Part shown: piece after piece, positions 53,382-63,980 of the stretch
Position numbering within the stretch: position 1 is the stretch's first letter
Layout of the letters: every line of letters starts with the position of its first letter
Assembly (NCBI GenBank): GCA_947453625.1
Contig: CANGHK010000004.1
Coordinates: 62,001-126,000, forward strand
Direction: 5' to 3'
From: Burkholderiales bacterium
Lineage (GTDB): Bacteria; Pseudomonadota; Gammaproteobacteria; Burkholderiales; Burkholderiaceae_C
Length of the DNA stretch: 64,000 nt
Translations under genes and position numbers: made by a program
The notes under the pieces: model-generated
Seen by the model: only the letters and a program-made list of their open reading frames with translations
Told to the model about the DNA's origin: nothing
Database searches by the model: none

Positions 53382-56300
53382 GCGCCCTCCCCTGGCGCCT
53401 GGCCCCAGCCGCCGCCGCCCGGGGTCTCGATCACGAACACATCGCCGGGCTGCATCAGCACCTCGCCGATATAGGCCAGCGGCTCGACGCTGCCGTCGGC
53501 GCGCTCGACGCGGTTGATGCCGGGCGCACCCGCCTGGCCGCCGGCGCCACCGAAAGCGCCGTGCAGGCGGCCGTTGCTGAGGATGGCCGCGGTCATGGGT
53601 TGCAGAAAGCGCAGTTTGCGCACCCCGCCGTCGCCGCCACGCCAGCGGCCGGCGCCGCCCGATCCGGCCCGGATCTCGTAGCTGTCCAGCCGCACCGGAA
53701 AGCGGAACTCGAGCACCTCGGGGTCGGTCAGGCGCGAGTTGGTCATGTGGGTCTGCACCACACTCGTGCCGTCGAAACCCGGCCCGGCGCCCGACCCGCC
53801 CGAGATCGTCTCGTAGTACTGGTGGGTGGCGTCGCCGAAGGTGAAGTTGTTCATCGTCTGCTGGCTGGACGCCAGCACGCCCAGCGCGCCGTAGAGCGCG
53901 TTGGTGACGCAGGACGAGGTCTCGACATTGCCCGCCACCACCGCGGCCGGCGGTCGCGGGTTGAGCAGGCAGCCTTCGGGGACGATCACCCGCAGCGGCT
54001 TCAGACAACCGGCGTTGAGCGGGATGTCGTCGTCGACCAGGGTGCGGAAGACATAGAGCACCGCGGCCATCGTCACCGCCTTGGGGGCGTTGAAGTTGTC
54101 GGGCAGTTGCGCGCTGGTGCCGCTGAAGTCGATCACCGCCTCGCGCCTGGCGGCGTCCACCGTGACCTTGACCTGGATCTGCGCGCCGTTGTCCATGGGC
54201 AGGGTGAACTGGCCATCCGACCCGAGCGCCGGGCCGCCCCAAGCCGGGTCACCCCCCTCGGGGGGCGGTGCGCCGCCAGGCGCGCCTGGCGGCCGGGCCG
54301 CCAACGCGGTGATCACCCGCCGCACCGACTCCTCGGCGTTGTCCTGCACATGGCCCATATAGGCCGCCACCGTCGGCTGGCCCCAATGCGCGACCATCGC
54401 GTGCAGTTCCTGCACGCCTTTCTCGTTGGCGGCGATCTGGGCCCGCAGGTCGGCGATGGTCTGGTCGGGGTTGCGCGCCGGCCAGCGGCCGCTGCCGAGC
54501 TTGTCGCGCAACTCGGCCTCGCGCAGCGCACCGCCGCGCACCAGCAGCAGGTTGTCGAGCAGCACGCCTTCTTCCTCGATGCTGCGCGAGAACGGCGGCA
54601 CCGAGCCCGGCGTGATGCCGCCGATGTCGGCATGGTGGCCTCGGGACGCGACGTAAAAACCCGGTGCCGCCGCGCCGCCCAGGTACACCGGTGTGACCAC
54701 GGTCACGTCAGGCAGGTGGGTGCCGCCGTGGTAGGGGTCGTTGAGCACGTAGACATCACCAGCCTGCATCGCCGGGTTGCGCGCGATCACGGTCTTGATC
54801 GACTCGCTCATCGACCCCAGGTGCACCGGCATGTGCGGCGCGTTGGCGATCAGCGCGCCCTGGGCGTCGAACAGCGCGCACGAAAAATCCAGCCGCTCCT
54901 TGATGTTGACCGAGTGCGCGGTGTTCTGCAGCCGCAAGCCCATCTGCTCGGCGATGTTCATGAACAGGTTGTTGAACACCTCGAGCATCACCGGGTCGGC
55001 CACGCTGCCGACGGCTTGCGCGGCGGGGCGCGGGCGGACGCGGCGCAGCGTCAGCGTGCCGTCGCCATCGACCCGCGCCTGCCAGCCGGGCTCGACCACC
55101 GTGGTCGCGTTGCGCTCGGCAATCACCGCCGGGCCGCTGACCCGCGTGCCGGCCGGCAAGGCCTCGCGCTGGTGCAGCGCAGCTTCGCGCCACGACGCGT
55201 CGGCGCTGTCGTCGCCCGCGCAGTGCATCGCGACCCAGGCCAGCGGCTCGGGCTGCGCCGCCGTCGCTGCGGCGTCGGCCGCGCAGCCCGCAGCCGCCCC
55301 GTCGCCCACCGCCTGCGCCGCCCCTATCGCCTCGACCGACGCGGCCTCGATCACCAGGCCGCGCCCCGGCATGCCGAAGGCGAAGCGCTGGCGGTAGGCG
55401 GCCTCGAAGGCCGAGGCCATGGTCGCCAGTTCGGCCGGCGCCACCGGCAGCGCGGTGTCGGTGCCCTGGTAGCGCAGCAGCAGGCGCTCGACGCGGCGGA
55501 TGCGGTCTGCCGGCACGCCCTGCGCGGCCACCTCGGCCTGCGCCGCGTCGCCCAGCGCGGCGAGTCGACCACGCGCGACCGACAGACCGGCGGCGTCCAG
55601 CGCCAGCTCGATCGAGGCCTCGCGCATCGCGGTCTGGTCGGCCAGGCCCATGCCATAGGCCGACAACACCCCGGCCAGCGGGTGGATCAGCACCGTCGAC
55701 ATGCCCAGCGCATCGGCCACCGCGCAGGCATGCTGGCCCCCGGCGCCACCAAAGCACTGCAGCGTGTAGCCGGTGACGTCGTAACCGCGCGCCACCGAGA
55801 TGCGCTTGATCGCGTTGGCCATGCTCGCCACGGTGATCTGCAGCGCGCCGGCGGCCACCGCCTCGGCGCTGGTGGGCCGGCCGGTGGCCGCGGTGATGCG
55901 CAGTGCCAGCGCGGCAAATTGCTGGCGCACCACCTCGCCGTCCAGCGGCTGGTCGGCGGCTGGGCCGAACAGCGCCGGGAAATGCGCCGGCTGTATCCGC
56001 CCCAGCATCACGTTGGCATCGGTCACCGCCAGCGGCCCGCCGCGCCGGTAAGCCGCCGGCCCCGGGTTGGCGCCGGCCGACTCGGGCCCGACGCGCAGCC
56101 GCGCGCCGTCGAAGCGGATCAGCGAGCCGCCGCCGGCGGCCACGGTGTGGATGCTCATCATCGGCGCGCGCATCCGCACCCCCGCCACCTGGGTGTCGAA
56201 GGCGCGCTCGAACTCGCCCGGCGCGCCGTCCGGGCCCACCGTGTAGTGCGACACGTCGGTGGACGTGCCGCCCATGTCGAAGCCGATCAACTTGCCATGG

Positions 56301-57163
56301 CCCGCGCTCAAGGCGGTTCTGACCATGCCGACGATGCCGCCGGCCGGCCCGGACAGGATCGCGTCCTTGCCCTGGAAGCGAGCGGCCGAGGTCAGCCCGC
56401 CCGAGCTCTGCATGAAGTACAGCGGCACGCCCGGCATCTGCGCCGCCACCTGGGCCACGTAGCGGCCCAGGATGGGCGAGAGGTAGGCATCGACCACGGT
56501 GGTGTCGCCGCGCGGGATCAGCTTGATCAGCGGGCTGACCTGGTGCGAGACGCTGATCTGGCCAAAGCCGATCTGGCGCGCGACCTCCAGCGCCGCCAAC
56601 TCATGCGCCGGGCTGCGCCAGCCGTGCAGAAAGACGATCGCGCAGGCCCGGATGCCGGCGTCGAAGGCCGGCTGCAGGTCGCGCCGCAGCGCGGCAAGGT
56701 CCAGCGCGCGCAACACCGCGCCCTGGGCATCGAGCCGCTCGTCGGCCTCGACCACGCGCTCGTAGAGCATTTCGGGCAGCACGATGTGGCGGTCGAACAA
56801 GCGCGGCCTGGCCTGGGTGGCGATGCGCAGCGCATCGCGGAATCCGCGCGTGATCACCAGCACGGTGCGGTCGCCCTTGCGCTCGAGCAGCGCGTTGGTG
56901 GCCACCGTGGTGCCCATCTTGACGCAGTCCACCCGGTCGGGCGTGATCAGCGCGCCGGCGGGCAGGCCGAGCAAGCGGCGCATGCCCTCGACTGCGGCAT
57001 CCGGGTACTGCTCGGCGTTCTCGCTCAGCAGCTTGGCGGTGGCCAGCGTGCCGTCGGGGCGGCGCGCCACGATGTCGGTGAAGGTGCCGCCACGGTCTAT
57101 CCAGAACTGCCATTTATCGGCACGCAAGTCCCGCGCCTCACCCGATGTCGCCGATGTCACCAT
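53378..57163 (-). CDS. 5-oxoprolinase (HyuA-HyuB fusion type)
   Basis: The 1261-residue protein hydrolyses 5-oxo-L-proline (pyroglutamate) to glutamate using ATP. The N-terminal half (about residues 1-690) has the HyuA start [18 protein letters not shown] and the ATP-binding [14 protein letters not shown]. From about 700 the HyuB domain follows with [50 protein letters not shown] and the end GGGGWGQAP. The two domains are fused, as in eukaryotic and many bacterial oxoprolinases. ATG 57163 is preferred over a GTG at 57184. Hydantoinases look alike, but the overlapping pcp gene favours oxoprolinase. Very high GC over its length. Confidence 0.9.
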   Translation of the reverse strand: MVTSATSGEARDLRADKWQFWIDRGGTFTDIVARRPDGTLATAKLLSENAEQYPDAAVEGMRRLLGLPAGALITPDRVDCVKMGTTVATNALLERKGDRTVLVITRGFRDALRIATQARPRLFDRHIVLPEMLYERVVEADERLDAQGAVLRALDLAALRRDLQPAFDAGIRACAIVFLHGWRSPAHELAALEVARQIGFGQISVSHQVSPLIKLIPRGDTTVVDAYLSPILGRYVAQVAAQMPGVPLYFMQSSGGLTSAARFQGKDAILSGPAGGIVGMVRTALSAGHGKLIGFDMGGTSTDVSHYTVGPDGAPGEFERAFDTQVAGVRMRAPMMSIHTVAAGGGSLIRFDGARLRVGPESAGANPGPAAYRRGGPLAVTDANVMLGRIQPAHFPALFGPAADQPLDGEVVRQQFAALALRITAATGRPTSAEAVAAGALQITVASMANAIKRISVARGYDVTGYTLQCFGGAGGQHACAVADALGMSTVLIHPLAGVLSAYGMGLADQTAMREASIELALDAAGLSVARGRLAALGDAAQAEVAAQGVPADRIRRVERLLLRYQGTDTALPVAPAELATMASAFEAAYRQRFAFGMPGRGLVIEAASVEAIGAAQAVGDGAAAGCAADAAATAAQPEPLAWVAMHCAGDDSADASWREAALHQREALPAGTRVSGPAVIAERNATTVVEPGWQARVDGDGTLTLRRVRPRPAAQAVGSVADPVMLEVFNNLFMNIAEQMGLRLQNTAHSVNIKERLDFSCALFDAQGALIANAPHMPVHLGSMSESIKTVIARNPAMQAGDVYVLNDPYHGGTHLPDVTVVTPVYLGGAAAPGFYVASRGHHADIGGITPGSVPPFSRSIEEEGVLLDNLLLVRGGALREAELRDKLGSGRWPARNPDQTIADLRAQIAANEKGVQELHAMVAHWGQPTVAAYMGHVQDNAEESVRRVITALAARPPGAPGGAPPPEGGDPAWGGPALGSDGQFTLPMDNGAQIQVKVTVDAARREAVIDFSGTSAQLPDNFNAPKAVTMAAVLYVFRTLVDDDIPLNAGCLKPLRVIVPEGCLLNPRPPAAVVAGNVETSSCVTNALYGALGVLASSQQTMNNFTFGDATHQYYETISGGSGAGPGFDGTSVVQTHMTNSRLTDPEVLEFRFPVRLDSYEIRAGSGGAGRWRGGDGGVRKLRFLQPMTAAILSNGRLHGAFGGAGGQAGAPGINRVERADGSVEPLAYIGEVLMQPGDVFVIETPGGGGWGQAPGEGA

Positions 57164-57317
57164 GTCGTTCAATCCCTGCTGCACAGGCCGGCAGTATCGG
57201 CCAGCGCGCCAGACCGGCGCAGGCCCAGGGCTTGCTTTATCTTCGGATCAACACCCATGGATGCCCGCCACTATGCCGTTATTCTGTTCGGGTCATTCAC
57301 AGCCGAAGAAAGCGCTC

Positions 57318-58316
57318 ATGACCTCATCGCCCCTCCCCCGTCGCCGCGTTGCCGCGCGCGCCCTGGCCGCTGCCCTGATCACCACGCTGGCGGCGTCCGC
57401 CGCCTGGGCCCAGACCAAATGGGATCTGCCCGCGGCCTACGCCGCCAGCAACTTCCACACCGAGAATCTGGTGCAGTTCGCCGCCGATGTCGACAAGGCC
57501 AGCGCCGGCAAGCTCAAGATCACCGTGCATGCCAACGCCGCGCTGTTCAAGGCCACCGAGATCAAGCGCGCGGTGCAGGGCGGACAGGCGCAGATCGGCG
57601 AGATCCTGCTGGCCAACTTCAGCAACGAGTGGCCGGTCTACGCCGCCGACGGCCTGCCCTTCCTGGCCGACAGCTACGACGAGGCGGCCAAGCTCTACAA
57701 GGTGCAGCGCCCGCTGCTCGAGAAGAAGCTGGCCGAGCAGGGCATGCTGCTGCTGTACGCGGTGGCTTGGCCGCCGCAGGGCATCTTCGCCAAGAAGCCG
57801 ATCAACGCGGCGGCCGACCTGAAGGGCGTGAAGTGGCGCGCCTACAGCCCCAGCACCTCGCGCATCGCCGAACTGGTGGGCGCACAGCCCGTCACGGTGC
57901 AGGCCGCCGAGCTGAGCCAGGCCATGGCCACCGGCGTGATCGAGAGCTATATGTCGTCGGGCTCGACCGGCTACGACACCAAGACCTTCGAGCACCTGAA
58001 GTTCTTCGTCGACACCCAGGCCTGGTTGCCGAAGAACGCGGTGCTGGTCAACAAGGCCGCCTTCGACGCGCTGGACAAGCCGACCCAGGCCGCGCTGCTC
58101 AAGGCCGGCGCCGAGGCCGAGACCCGGGGCTGGGCCGTCTCCAAGGTCAAGAACACCGAGTACCTCGACCTGCTGAAGAAGAACGGCATGACCATCCTGC
58201 CGCCCTCGCCGGCCTTGAAGGCCGACATGAAGAAGGTCGGCGACACGATGCTCAAGGAATGGCTGGACAAGGCCGGACCCGAGGGCAAGACCTTGGTCGA
58301 CGCCTTCCTGAAGTGA
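57318..58316 (+). CDS. TRAP transporter substrate-binding protein (DctP type)
   Basis: The 332-residue periplasmic protein binds an organic acid and hands it to the TRAP permease. It has a signal peptide (about residues 1-31, cut after AWA), then the DctP fold with ENLVQFAADVDKASAGKLKI, ATEIKRAVQGGQAQIGEILL and MATGVIESYMSSG, where the conserved Arg region lies in VKWRAYSPS. Many such proteins carry malate-like dicarboxylates; specificity is not visible. The start is ATG 57318. The next gene's GTG overlaps its stop by four bases. The operon is divergent from 5-oxoprolinase, so pyroglutamate or a similar acid is a reasonable guess for the substrate. Confidence 0.92.
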   Translation: MTSSPLPRRRVAARALAAALITTLAASAAWAQTKWDLPAAYAASNFHTENLVQFAADVDKASAGKLKITVHANAALFKATEIKRAVQGGQAQIGEILLANFSNEWPVYAADGLPFLADSYDEAAKLYKVQRPLLEKKLAEQGMLLLYAVAWPPQGIFAKKPINAAADLKGVKWRAYSPSTSRIAELVGAQPVTVQAAELSQAMATGVIESYMSSGSTGYDTKTFEHLKFFVDTQAWLPKNAVLVNKAAFDALDKPTQAALLKAGAEAETRGWAVSKVKNTEYLDLLKKNGMTILPPSPALKADMKKVGDTMLKEWLDKAGPEGKTLVDAFLK

Positions 58317-58837
58317 CTGCCCCATCTGCCCGGCGTGCCCTAGACGCCTTGTTCGACGGCGCGGCGGCGCTGGCCGCAGCCTGCATGGTCGCGCTGCTGG
58401 TGATGGTGATGCTGTCGATCAGCGGCCGGCTGCTGCACTTCCACCTGCCCGGCACCGACGCCTACGCCGGCTACCTGATGGCCGGCGCGGGCTTTCTGGC
58501 GCTGGCCCACACCCTCAAGCGCGGCGAGCATATCCGCGTCACGCTGCTGCTCGGCGCGCTGTCGGGCCGGGCCAAGCATGTGCTGGAGCTGTGGGCGCTG
58601 GGCGCGTCGGCCGCGCTGGCCGGGCTGCTGGCGTTCTACAGCGTGCGGCTGGCCTGGCAATCGCACGCCTTCAACGACATCTCCACCGGCAACGACGCCA
58701 CGCCGCTGTGGCTGCCGCAGCTGGCGATGGCCGCCGGCACGCTGATCCTGCTGCTGGCGCTGATCGATGAATGGCTGCTGGAGTGGCGCGGCCTGCGCGT
58801 GGGCCTGGTCAGCGACGAGATGCTGCACAACGAATGA
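58313..58837 (+). CDS. TRAP transporter small permease (DctQ type)
   Basis: The 174-residue protein has four membrane helices, as DctQ proteins do: about 17-37, 50-68, 90-112 and 133-155. Family-like segments are LMAGAGFLALAHTLKRGEHI and RVTLLLGAL. The start is a GTG at 58313 that overlaps the DctP stop (GTGA), so translation is coupled. It works with the large subunit next door. I see nothing unusual in it. Confidence 0.9.
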   Translation: MTAPSARRALDALFDGAAALAAACMVALLVMVMLSISGRLLHFHLPGTDAYAGYLMAGAGFLALAHTLKRGEHIRVTLLLGALSGRAKHVLELWALGASAALAGLLAFYSVRLAWQSHAFNDISTGNDATPLWLPQLAMAAGTLILLLALIDEWLLEWRGLRVGLVSDEMLHNE

Positions 58838-58865
58838 CGAGACCTGAAAAGCGCATGAACACCCC

Positions 58866-60164
58866 ATGAACGACCTGCTGATCACCAGCCTGCTGATCGT
58901 CACGCTGTTCGCCATCCTGGGCAGCGGGGTCTGGATCGGCCTGGCGCTGTCGGGCGTGGCCTGGATAGGCATGGAGTTGTTCTCCAGCCGGCCGGCCGGC
59001 GACGCGATGGCCGTCACCATCTGGGGCTCGAGCTCGAGTTGGACCCTGACCGCGCTGCCGCTGTTCATCTGGATGGGCGAGATCCTGTTCCGCACCCGCT
59101 TGTCCAACGACATGTTCCGCGGCCTCGCGCCCTGGGTTCAGGCGCTGCCCGGCCGGCTGCTGCACACCAACGTGATCGGCTGCACCATCTTCGCCGCGGT
59201 CTCGGGGTCGAGCGCGGCCACTTGCGCGACCATAGGCAAGATGACGCTGCCCGAGTTGAAGCGCCGCGGCTACCCCGACGACATCGCGATAGGCTCGCTG
59301 GCCGGCGCCGGCACGCTCGGGCTGCTGATCCCGCCCTCGATCATCATGATCGTCTACGGCGTCAGCGCCGACGTCTCGATCGCCAAGCTGTTCATGGCCG
59401 GGGTGCTGCCCGGCGTGATGCTGGCCTCGCTGTTCTCGGGCTACCTGGTGGTCTGGGCGCTGCTCAACCCGGGCCGGGTGCCACTGGCCGACCCGCCGAT
59501 GAGCTTCAGGCAGAAGCTGTTCGAGTCGCGCCACCTGATCCCGGTGGTGTTGCTGATAGGCGCGGTGCTGGGATCGATCTACAGCGGCGTGGCCACTGCC
59601 ACCGAGGCCGCTGGCGTCGGCGTGCTGGGCTCGCTGGTGCTGTCGGCCTTGCAGGGCTCGATGAGCTGGACCACCTTCAAGGAATCCTTGATGGGCGGCA
59701 CGCGGCTGTACTGCATGATCGCGCTGATCCTGGCCGGCGCGTCCTTCCTGACGCTGGCGATGGGCTACATCGGCCTGCCGCGCCATCTGGCCGAGTGGAT
59801 AGGCGGCCTGCAGCTGAGCCCGGTGGCGCTGCTGACCGCGCTGATGGGCTTCTACATCGTGCTGGGCTGTTTTCTCGACGGCATCTCGATGGTGGTGCTG
59901 ACGATGGGCGTGATCCTGCCGACGGTGCAGAAGGCCGGCATCGACTTGCTGTGGTTCGGCATCTTCATCGTGCTGGTGGTCGAGATGGCGCAGATCACGC
60001 CGCCAGTGGGCTTCAACCTGTTCGTGCTGCAGGGCATGACGAAGCGCGAAATCGGCTGGATTGCCCGCGTGACGCTGCCCTTCTTCTTCCTGATGGTGGC
60101 CGCAGTGGCGCTGATCTGGCTGTTTCCGGGCATCGTCACGCTGCTGCCGACGCAGATGGGCTGA
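58866..60164 (+). CDS. TRAP transporter large permease (DctM type)
   Basis: The 432-residue protein has about twelve membrane helices and forms the ion-driven transport channel. Family segments present are LPLFIWMGEILFRTRLSNDM, VIGCTIFAAVSGSSAATCAT and LGLLIPPSIIMIVYGVSADV, with the SGSSAATC and PPS(I/V) motifs. It completes the DctP-DctQ-DctM set. It converges on the multiheme gene with only 17 bases between, and no strong terminator is seen there. Confidence 0.95.
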   Translation: MNDLLITSLLIVTLFAILGSGVWIGLALSGVAWIGMELFSSRPAGDAMAVTIWGSSSSWTLTALPLFIWMGEILFRTRLSNDMFRGLAPWVQALPGRLLHTNVIGCTIFAAVSGSSAATCATIGKMTLPELKRRGYPDDIAIGSLAGAGTLGLLIPPSIIMIVYGVSADVSIAKLFMAGVLPGVMLASLFSGYLVVWALLNPGRVPLADPPMSFRQKLFESRHLIPVVLLIGAVLGSIYSGVATATEAAGVGVLGSLVLSALQGSMSWTTFKESLMGGTRLYCMIALILAGASFLTLAMGYIGLPRHLAEWIGGLQLSPVALLTALMGFYIVLGCFLDGISMVVLTMGVILPTVQKAGIDLLWFGIFIVLVVEMAQITPPVGFNLFVLQGMTKREIGWIARVTLPFFFLMVAAVALIWLFPGIVTLLPTQMG

Positions 60165-60181
60165 GCCGACTCAGCGCCTGC

Positions 60182-62623
60182 TCAGCGCGCGCCGCGCAAG
60201 CCGTCGACGAACTGGTGCACCTGGGCATCAGCGGGAGCCAGCGCCTGCAATTTTTCGCCCCAGGCCAGCGCCTGCGCGCGCCGGCCGGCCTGGGCATGGA
60301 GCACCGCCAGCGCGTAGGCCATGGCCGGGTCGGCCGGGGCCAGCCGCTGGGCCTGCAGCAGCGCGGCTTCGGCCGGCTGGCGCCGCCCCAGTTGCTGCAG
60401 CGCCAGGCCCAGGTTGTAGTGCACCTTGGCGCGCCCGGGCAGCAGCCGCGCCGCCTGGGTCAAGGCCTGGGCGGCCTCGGGCAGGCGTTTCTCCTCGGCC
60501 AGCAGCAGGCCCAGCGAATACTGCAGATCACCCTGCGCGGGCAGGCGCCTGACGCCCTCGCTCAGCACCCGTTCGGCATCGGCGTTGCGCGCGCCGGCGT
60601 TGTAGAGCCGAGCCAGGTTGGCCCGGGCCGGGGTGAAGTCGGGGTCTATCCGCAGCGCGGCCAGGTAATGCTGCTCGGCCAGATCGGCCTGGCCCAGGTT
60701 CTCGAACACCACCGCCAGATTGAGCTGTGCGCCGGGCATGTCGAGCGCGAGCCGCTGCACCGCGAGGTACTCGGCCAGCGCGGACTCGAAAGCCGGGCGC
60801 GCCTGGGGCTCGATCAGCGTGTCCTTCAGCGTGGGCGGCAGCGCCGACAGGCTGCGAGCGGCGGCGATGCGCACCGCGCGCACCGCATCGGTCAGCAAGG
60901 GCGTCAGCGCCTGCGCGCGCAGGTTTGCCGGCAGGGCGTCCAGGCTGTCGGCGGCGGCGGCGCGCACTTCCGGGTCGGCGTCACGGGTGGCGGCGATGCG
61001 CTGGAGGTGGCCGGCAGACGGGTCGTCGCGCAACGCGGCCAGCGCGCTGGCGCGCACGATGGGCGGGCGGGCGGGGTCGGCAGACAACTGGGCCAGGCCA
61101 TCGCCGGCGCCCGACTGGCCGGCAATGGCGGCGGCAAAGACCTCGCCATAGTGCGGAGCCTGGCGCCGCTGCGGGCCGTACCAGGCGGCCACGCGGTCGG
61201 CCGCCCATTGCGCGGACCGGTCACCATGACAGGCGTTGCAGGCATTGGGCGTGCCTATCTTGACCGACAGGTCGGGCCGGGGAATGCGCAGGCTGTGGTC
61301 GGGCCGCTGCTGGACCTGCATATAGGTCTTGGACGGCATGTGGCAGTTGACGCATTGCGCACCCGCCGACCCCGCCGGGTGGAAATGGTGCGACGGCGCA
61401 TCGAACAGCCCGGCCGCCTTGGGGAAAGCCGGGTTGGCCTGCGGCGAATGGCATTGCAGGCACAGCGCGTTGCCGGCGAGCTTGAGTTGCCCGCTGTGCG
61501 GGTTGTGGCAGGCACTGCAACCTACGCCCTGCTGGTGCATCTTGCTCTGGCGGAACGAGCCGTCGACAAACACCTCGTCGAGCTGCTGGCCGTCGGCATG
61601 GTAGAGCCCGGGCTGCAGCAGGCTGGGCAACTGGCTGTCGAACTGGGGCGGGCCGGGCAGCGCGGTGGCCACCAGTTCGGTGCGGCGGGCGTGGCAGGCG
61701 GCACAGACTTCGGTCTGGCGCGACGCCGACAGGGTCTTGAAGCTCAGGGTCAGGCCGAAATTCGGCTCGGCCAGGGCGGCGGCGTCCGGCCCGGCGCCCA
61801 CCGTCCTGGCTTCGGCCTTGGCCCGGGCCCAGCGCAGATGCCGGTCGCCCGGGCCGTGGCAGGACTGGCACGAGACGTTGGGCTCGCGCCAGGTCGATGC
61901 AAAGCGGTCGCTGGCCGGGTCGTAGCGCTTTTCGAAGCCGGTGGTGTGGCAGGCCAGGCACTGGGTGTTGGCGGTCTGGTAGCGGCCGGTCCAGTGCAGC
62001 ACGTCGCCCGCCGGCGCGCGCTCGTCAGGCCGCAGGTGAAACCAGCGCCTGGCGCGGGTGTCCCAGGCGATCTGCAGCGGCTGCAGGCGTCCGCCGGGCA
62101 TCGCGATCAGGTATTGCTGCAAGGGGTCGACGCCGAAGGTGTGGCTGATCTCGAAATCGGCCAGCCGGCCGTCCGGCCCGTCGGTGTGCACCATGAACTT
62201 GTCGCCGCGCCGGAAGAACCGGCTGGTGACGCCACGGTGGGTAAAGCGGGCGTCGTTGAAGTCGCCGCGCACCGCTGTGGGCGTGGCGGCGGCCATCGCC
62301 CGGGCGTGGTGCGAGGCCTGCCACTGCCTGGCCTGTTCGGCATGGCAGGCCAGGCACTGCACGTTGTCGACCAGGACCGCCGCCGGCGGTGCGGCGCCGG
62401 GTGCTGAGGCCGACGCGGGGATAAGGGCCGCCGGCGCGCTTTTGGCTATCCACAGGGCCGCACCCAGCGTCAGCGTCAGCAGCAGCACCAGGGCCACGGC
62501 CAGCCAAGGCCCCTCGCCGCGCCACGACCGCATCGAGGGCGGGGGTGGCGCGCCAGCGGCAGCGGCCGAGCCAACCGGGACGGAAGCGGAGCTGCGGAGG
62601 TGGGCGGGCGGAACTTTGGCCAT
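60182..62623 (-). CDS. Octaheme c-type cytochrome with HEAT-like and TPR domains
   Basis: The 813-residue protein has an N-terminal membrane anchor or signal (about residues 40-60) and eight CxxCH heme motifs: VQCLACH, TQCLACH, VSCQSCH, EVCAACH, VGCSACH, ALCLQCH, AQCVNCH and NACNACH, all within about residues 88-460. Residues about 490-600 look like HEAT-type helical repeats (short Ala-rich helices) and about 620-800 are TPR repeats (ARANLARLYNAGARNADAER and similar). It would carry electrons in the periplasm and bind a partner through the repeats. No known enzyme motif is obvious, so the reaction is unknown. The next gene downstream of the operon start lies at 62757. Confidence 0.9.
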   Translation of the reverse strand: MAKVPPAHLRSSASVPVGSAAAAGAPPPPSMRSWRGEGPWLAVALVLLLTLTLGAALWIAKSAPAALIPASASAPGAAPPAAVLVDNVQCLACHAEQARQWQASHHARAMAAATPTAVRGDFNDARFTHRGVTSRFFRRGDKFMVHTDGPDGRLADFEISHTFGVDPLQQYLIAMPGGRLQPLQIAWDTRARRWFHLRPDERAPAGDVLHWTGRYQTANTQCLACHTTGFEKRYDPASDRFASTWREPNVSCQSCHGPGDRHLRWARAKAEARTVGAGPDAAALAEPNFGLTLSFKTLSASRQTEVCAACHARRTELVATALPGPPQFDSQLPSLLQPGLYHADGQQLDEVFVDGSFRQSKMHQQGVGCSACHNPHSGQLKLAGNALCLQCHSPQANPAFPKAAGLFDAPSHHFHPAGSAGAQCVNCHMPSKTYMQVQQRPDHSLRIPRPDLSVKIGTPNACNACHGDRSAQWAADRVAAWYGPQRRQAPHYGEVFAAAIAGQSGAGDGLAQLSADPARPPIVRASALAALRDDPSAGHLQRIAATRDADPEVRAAAADSLDALPANLRAQALTPLLTDAVRAVRIAAARSLSALPPTLKDTLIEPQARPAFESALAEYLAVQRLALDMPGAQLNLAVVFENLGQADLAEQHYLAALRIDPDFTPARANLARLYNAGARNADAERVLSEGVRRLPAQGDLQYSLGLLLAEEKRLPEAAQALTQAARLLPGRAKVHYNLGLALQQLGRRQPAEAALLQAQRLAPADPAMAYALAVLHAQAGRRAQALAWGEKLQALAPADAQVHQFVDGLRGAR

Positions 62624-62756
62624 GGCGTTGGCACCGGCGGCTCGGGTCGCCTCGGTTCAGGTCGGGCCGCGATCTTGCCATGCCGAGGCCCTGGGCGATG
62701 CGTGCCCGCCCACACCGGTCACGCCCGATCAAGCCAGCGGGCCCAGCGGCCCGCGA

Positions 62757-63980
62757 TCAGGGCGTCTTCAGCGCGCGCTTCCAATCGCGGTACAGGTCGA
62801 GGTCGACACCGTCGGGGTAGTTCAGGTAGCCCGGCGCATGGCCCTTGACGCCCAGCACGCCGTACTGCCAGAGGATGGCCCGGGTCTGGCGGTCGACCAC
62901 GATGACGCGGTCATGCAGGTCGTCGACGATCAGCACATCGCCGGTGTCGGGCAGTTCGCGGGCGATCGACGGGTGGTCGAGCATGCCCGCGCCCTCGGCG
63001 ACAAAGTATTCCCAGGTCGGCTTGCCGGTGGCCGGGTCGAAGATCACCACCCGGCCCGGCTTGACGAAATCGGCCACGATCAACTGCTTGCCGTCCACCG
63101 TCGGGAAGGTGTCGGACGGGTAACGGACATGCGGCGCGCGCACGCTGTACAGCACCTTGCCGGCGCGGGTGATGCGCGAGACCCAGGCGCCGCTGATCTC
63201 GGTGACCAGGATGTCGCCGTTCTCGAGCGGAGTGGCGCCGTTGGGGTAGTCGAGTTGCTGCGGCGGCTTGTGGTGGCACTGGCCGGGCTCGCCCCACTGG
63301 GTGACGATGCGGCTGTCCTTGGGGTCGATGATCATCACCCGGCAGTTGCGGATGTCAGCTGTCAGGAACAGCCCGTCGGCCAGCAGGTGGGCGTCGTCGG
63401 GGTAGTTCAGCAGCGTGCCGGTCTTGCCCCGCGTGTCAGGCACGCCGTAGGTCCAGGTGATGACGCGCCGCTCGTAATCGACGATGTGGACGTCGAAGTT
63501 GTCTTCTTCGCTGACCGCCAACTGGCGGCCATCGGCCGAGAAGTTCACATCCTCGTTGCCGCGGTAGAGCGTCAAGCTGGGCGACGGGAACTCCCAGAGG
63601 ATGCGTTTATCGGGCGCCACCTCGATCAGTCGGTTGTTGCGACGGTCGGCGATCACGATCGGGTAGGGCAAGGGCTTGCCCCAGGACGGCACCGGCTGCT
63701 GGCGCGTGCCGGTGGCCGGCGGGATGGGCGGCAGCACCACGCCGCTCGAGACGATGCCGGCGCCGGTCATCTCTGGCGTGACGGTCACCGCCACCCCCGG
63801 CGGCTTGCTCACCTTGGCCACTTTGGCCGAACTCGCCGGCGGCGCGGGCATGGGGCTGCTGGCCGCTGCGTCGGCCGCCGCGGCCGGGCCCGCCAGCGAC
63901 CATACCGCCAGCGCGCCCAGCATGGCGGCCCAGGGCCGCGCCTGGCGCGTGGGTGCGGTCGAAGCCTGAAGTTCTTGCAT
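62757..63980 (-). CDS. Secreted beta-propeller protein (NHL/PQQ-like)
   Basis: The 407-residue protein has a signal peptide (about residues 15-36), a Pro/Ala/Ser-rich linker and a repeated four-stranded pattern from about residue 100 to 395. Typical blades are RRNNRLIEVAPDKRILWEFP, ADIRNCRVMIIDPKDSRIV and DDLHDRVIVVDRQTRAILWQ, giving about six blades of NHL or PQQ-like type. No catalytic motif is visible. Its position upstream of the octaheme gene on the same strand suggests an operon, perhaps a periplasmic electron-transfer or sensing complex. Another gene upstream beyond the window may belong to the same operon. Confidence 0.82.
   Translation of the reverse strand: MQELQASTAPTRQARPWAAMLGALAVWSLAGPAAAADAAASSPMPAPPASSAKVAKVSKPPGVAVTVTPEMTGAGIVSSGVVLPPIPPATGTRQQPVPSWGKPLPYPIVIADRRNNRLIEVAPDKRILWEFPSPSLTLYRGNEDVNFSADGRQLAVSEEDNFDVHIVDYERRVITWTYGVPDTRGKTGTLLNYPDDAHLLADGLFLTADIRNCRVMIIDPKDSRIVTQWGEPGQCHHKPPQQLDYPNGATPLENGDILVTEISGAWVSRITRAGKVLYSVRAPHVRYPSDTFPTVDGKQLIVADFVKPGRVVIFDPATGKPTWEYFVAEGAGMLDHPSIARELPDTGDVLIVDDLHDRVIVVDRQTRAILWQYGVLGVKGHAPGYLNYPDGVDLDLYRDWKRALKTP

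Noticed and set aside
57221-57236. A sigma-54-like sequence AGGCCCAGGGCTTGCT upstream of the TRAP operon
   Set aside because: GG-N10-GC spacing and TTGCT fit, but the -24 half (AGGCCC) is poor and no activator gene is nearby.
53561-58837. A very long plus-strand open frame over the oxoprolinase gene
   Set aside because: It is the antisense shadow of a GC-rich gene and the DctP/DctQ genes; it is rich in Arg/Gly/His/Ala with no family motif. Only its end, DctQ, is real.
59039-62407. A 1122-residue plus-strand open frame over DctM and the octaheme gene
   Set aside because: Arg/Ala/Gly-rich shadow of real genes; the true genes have clear motifs on both strands.
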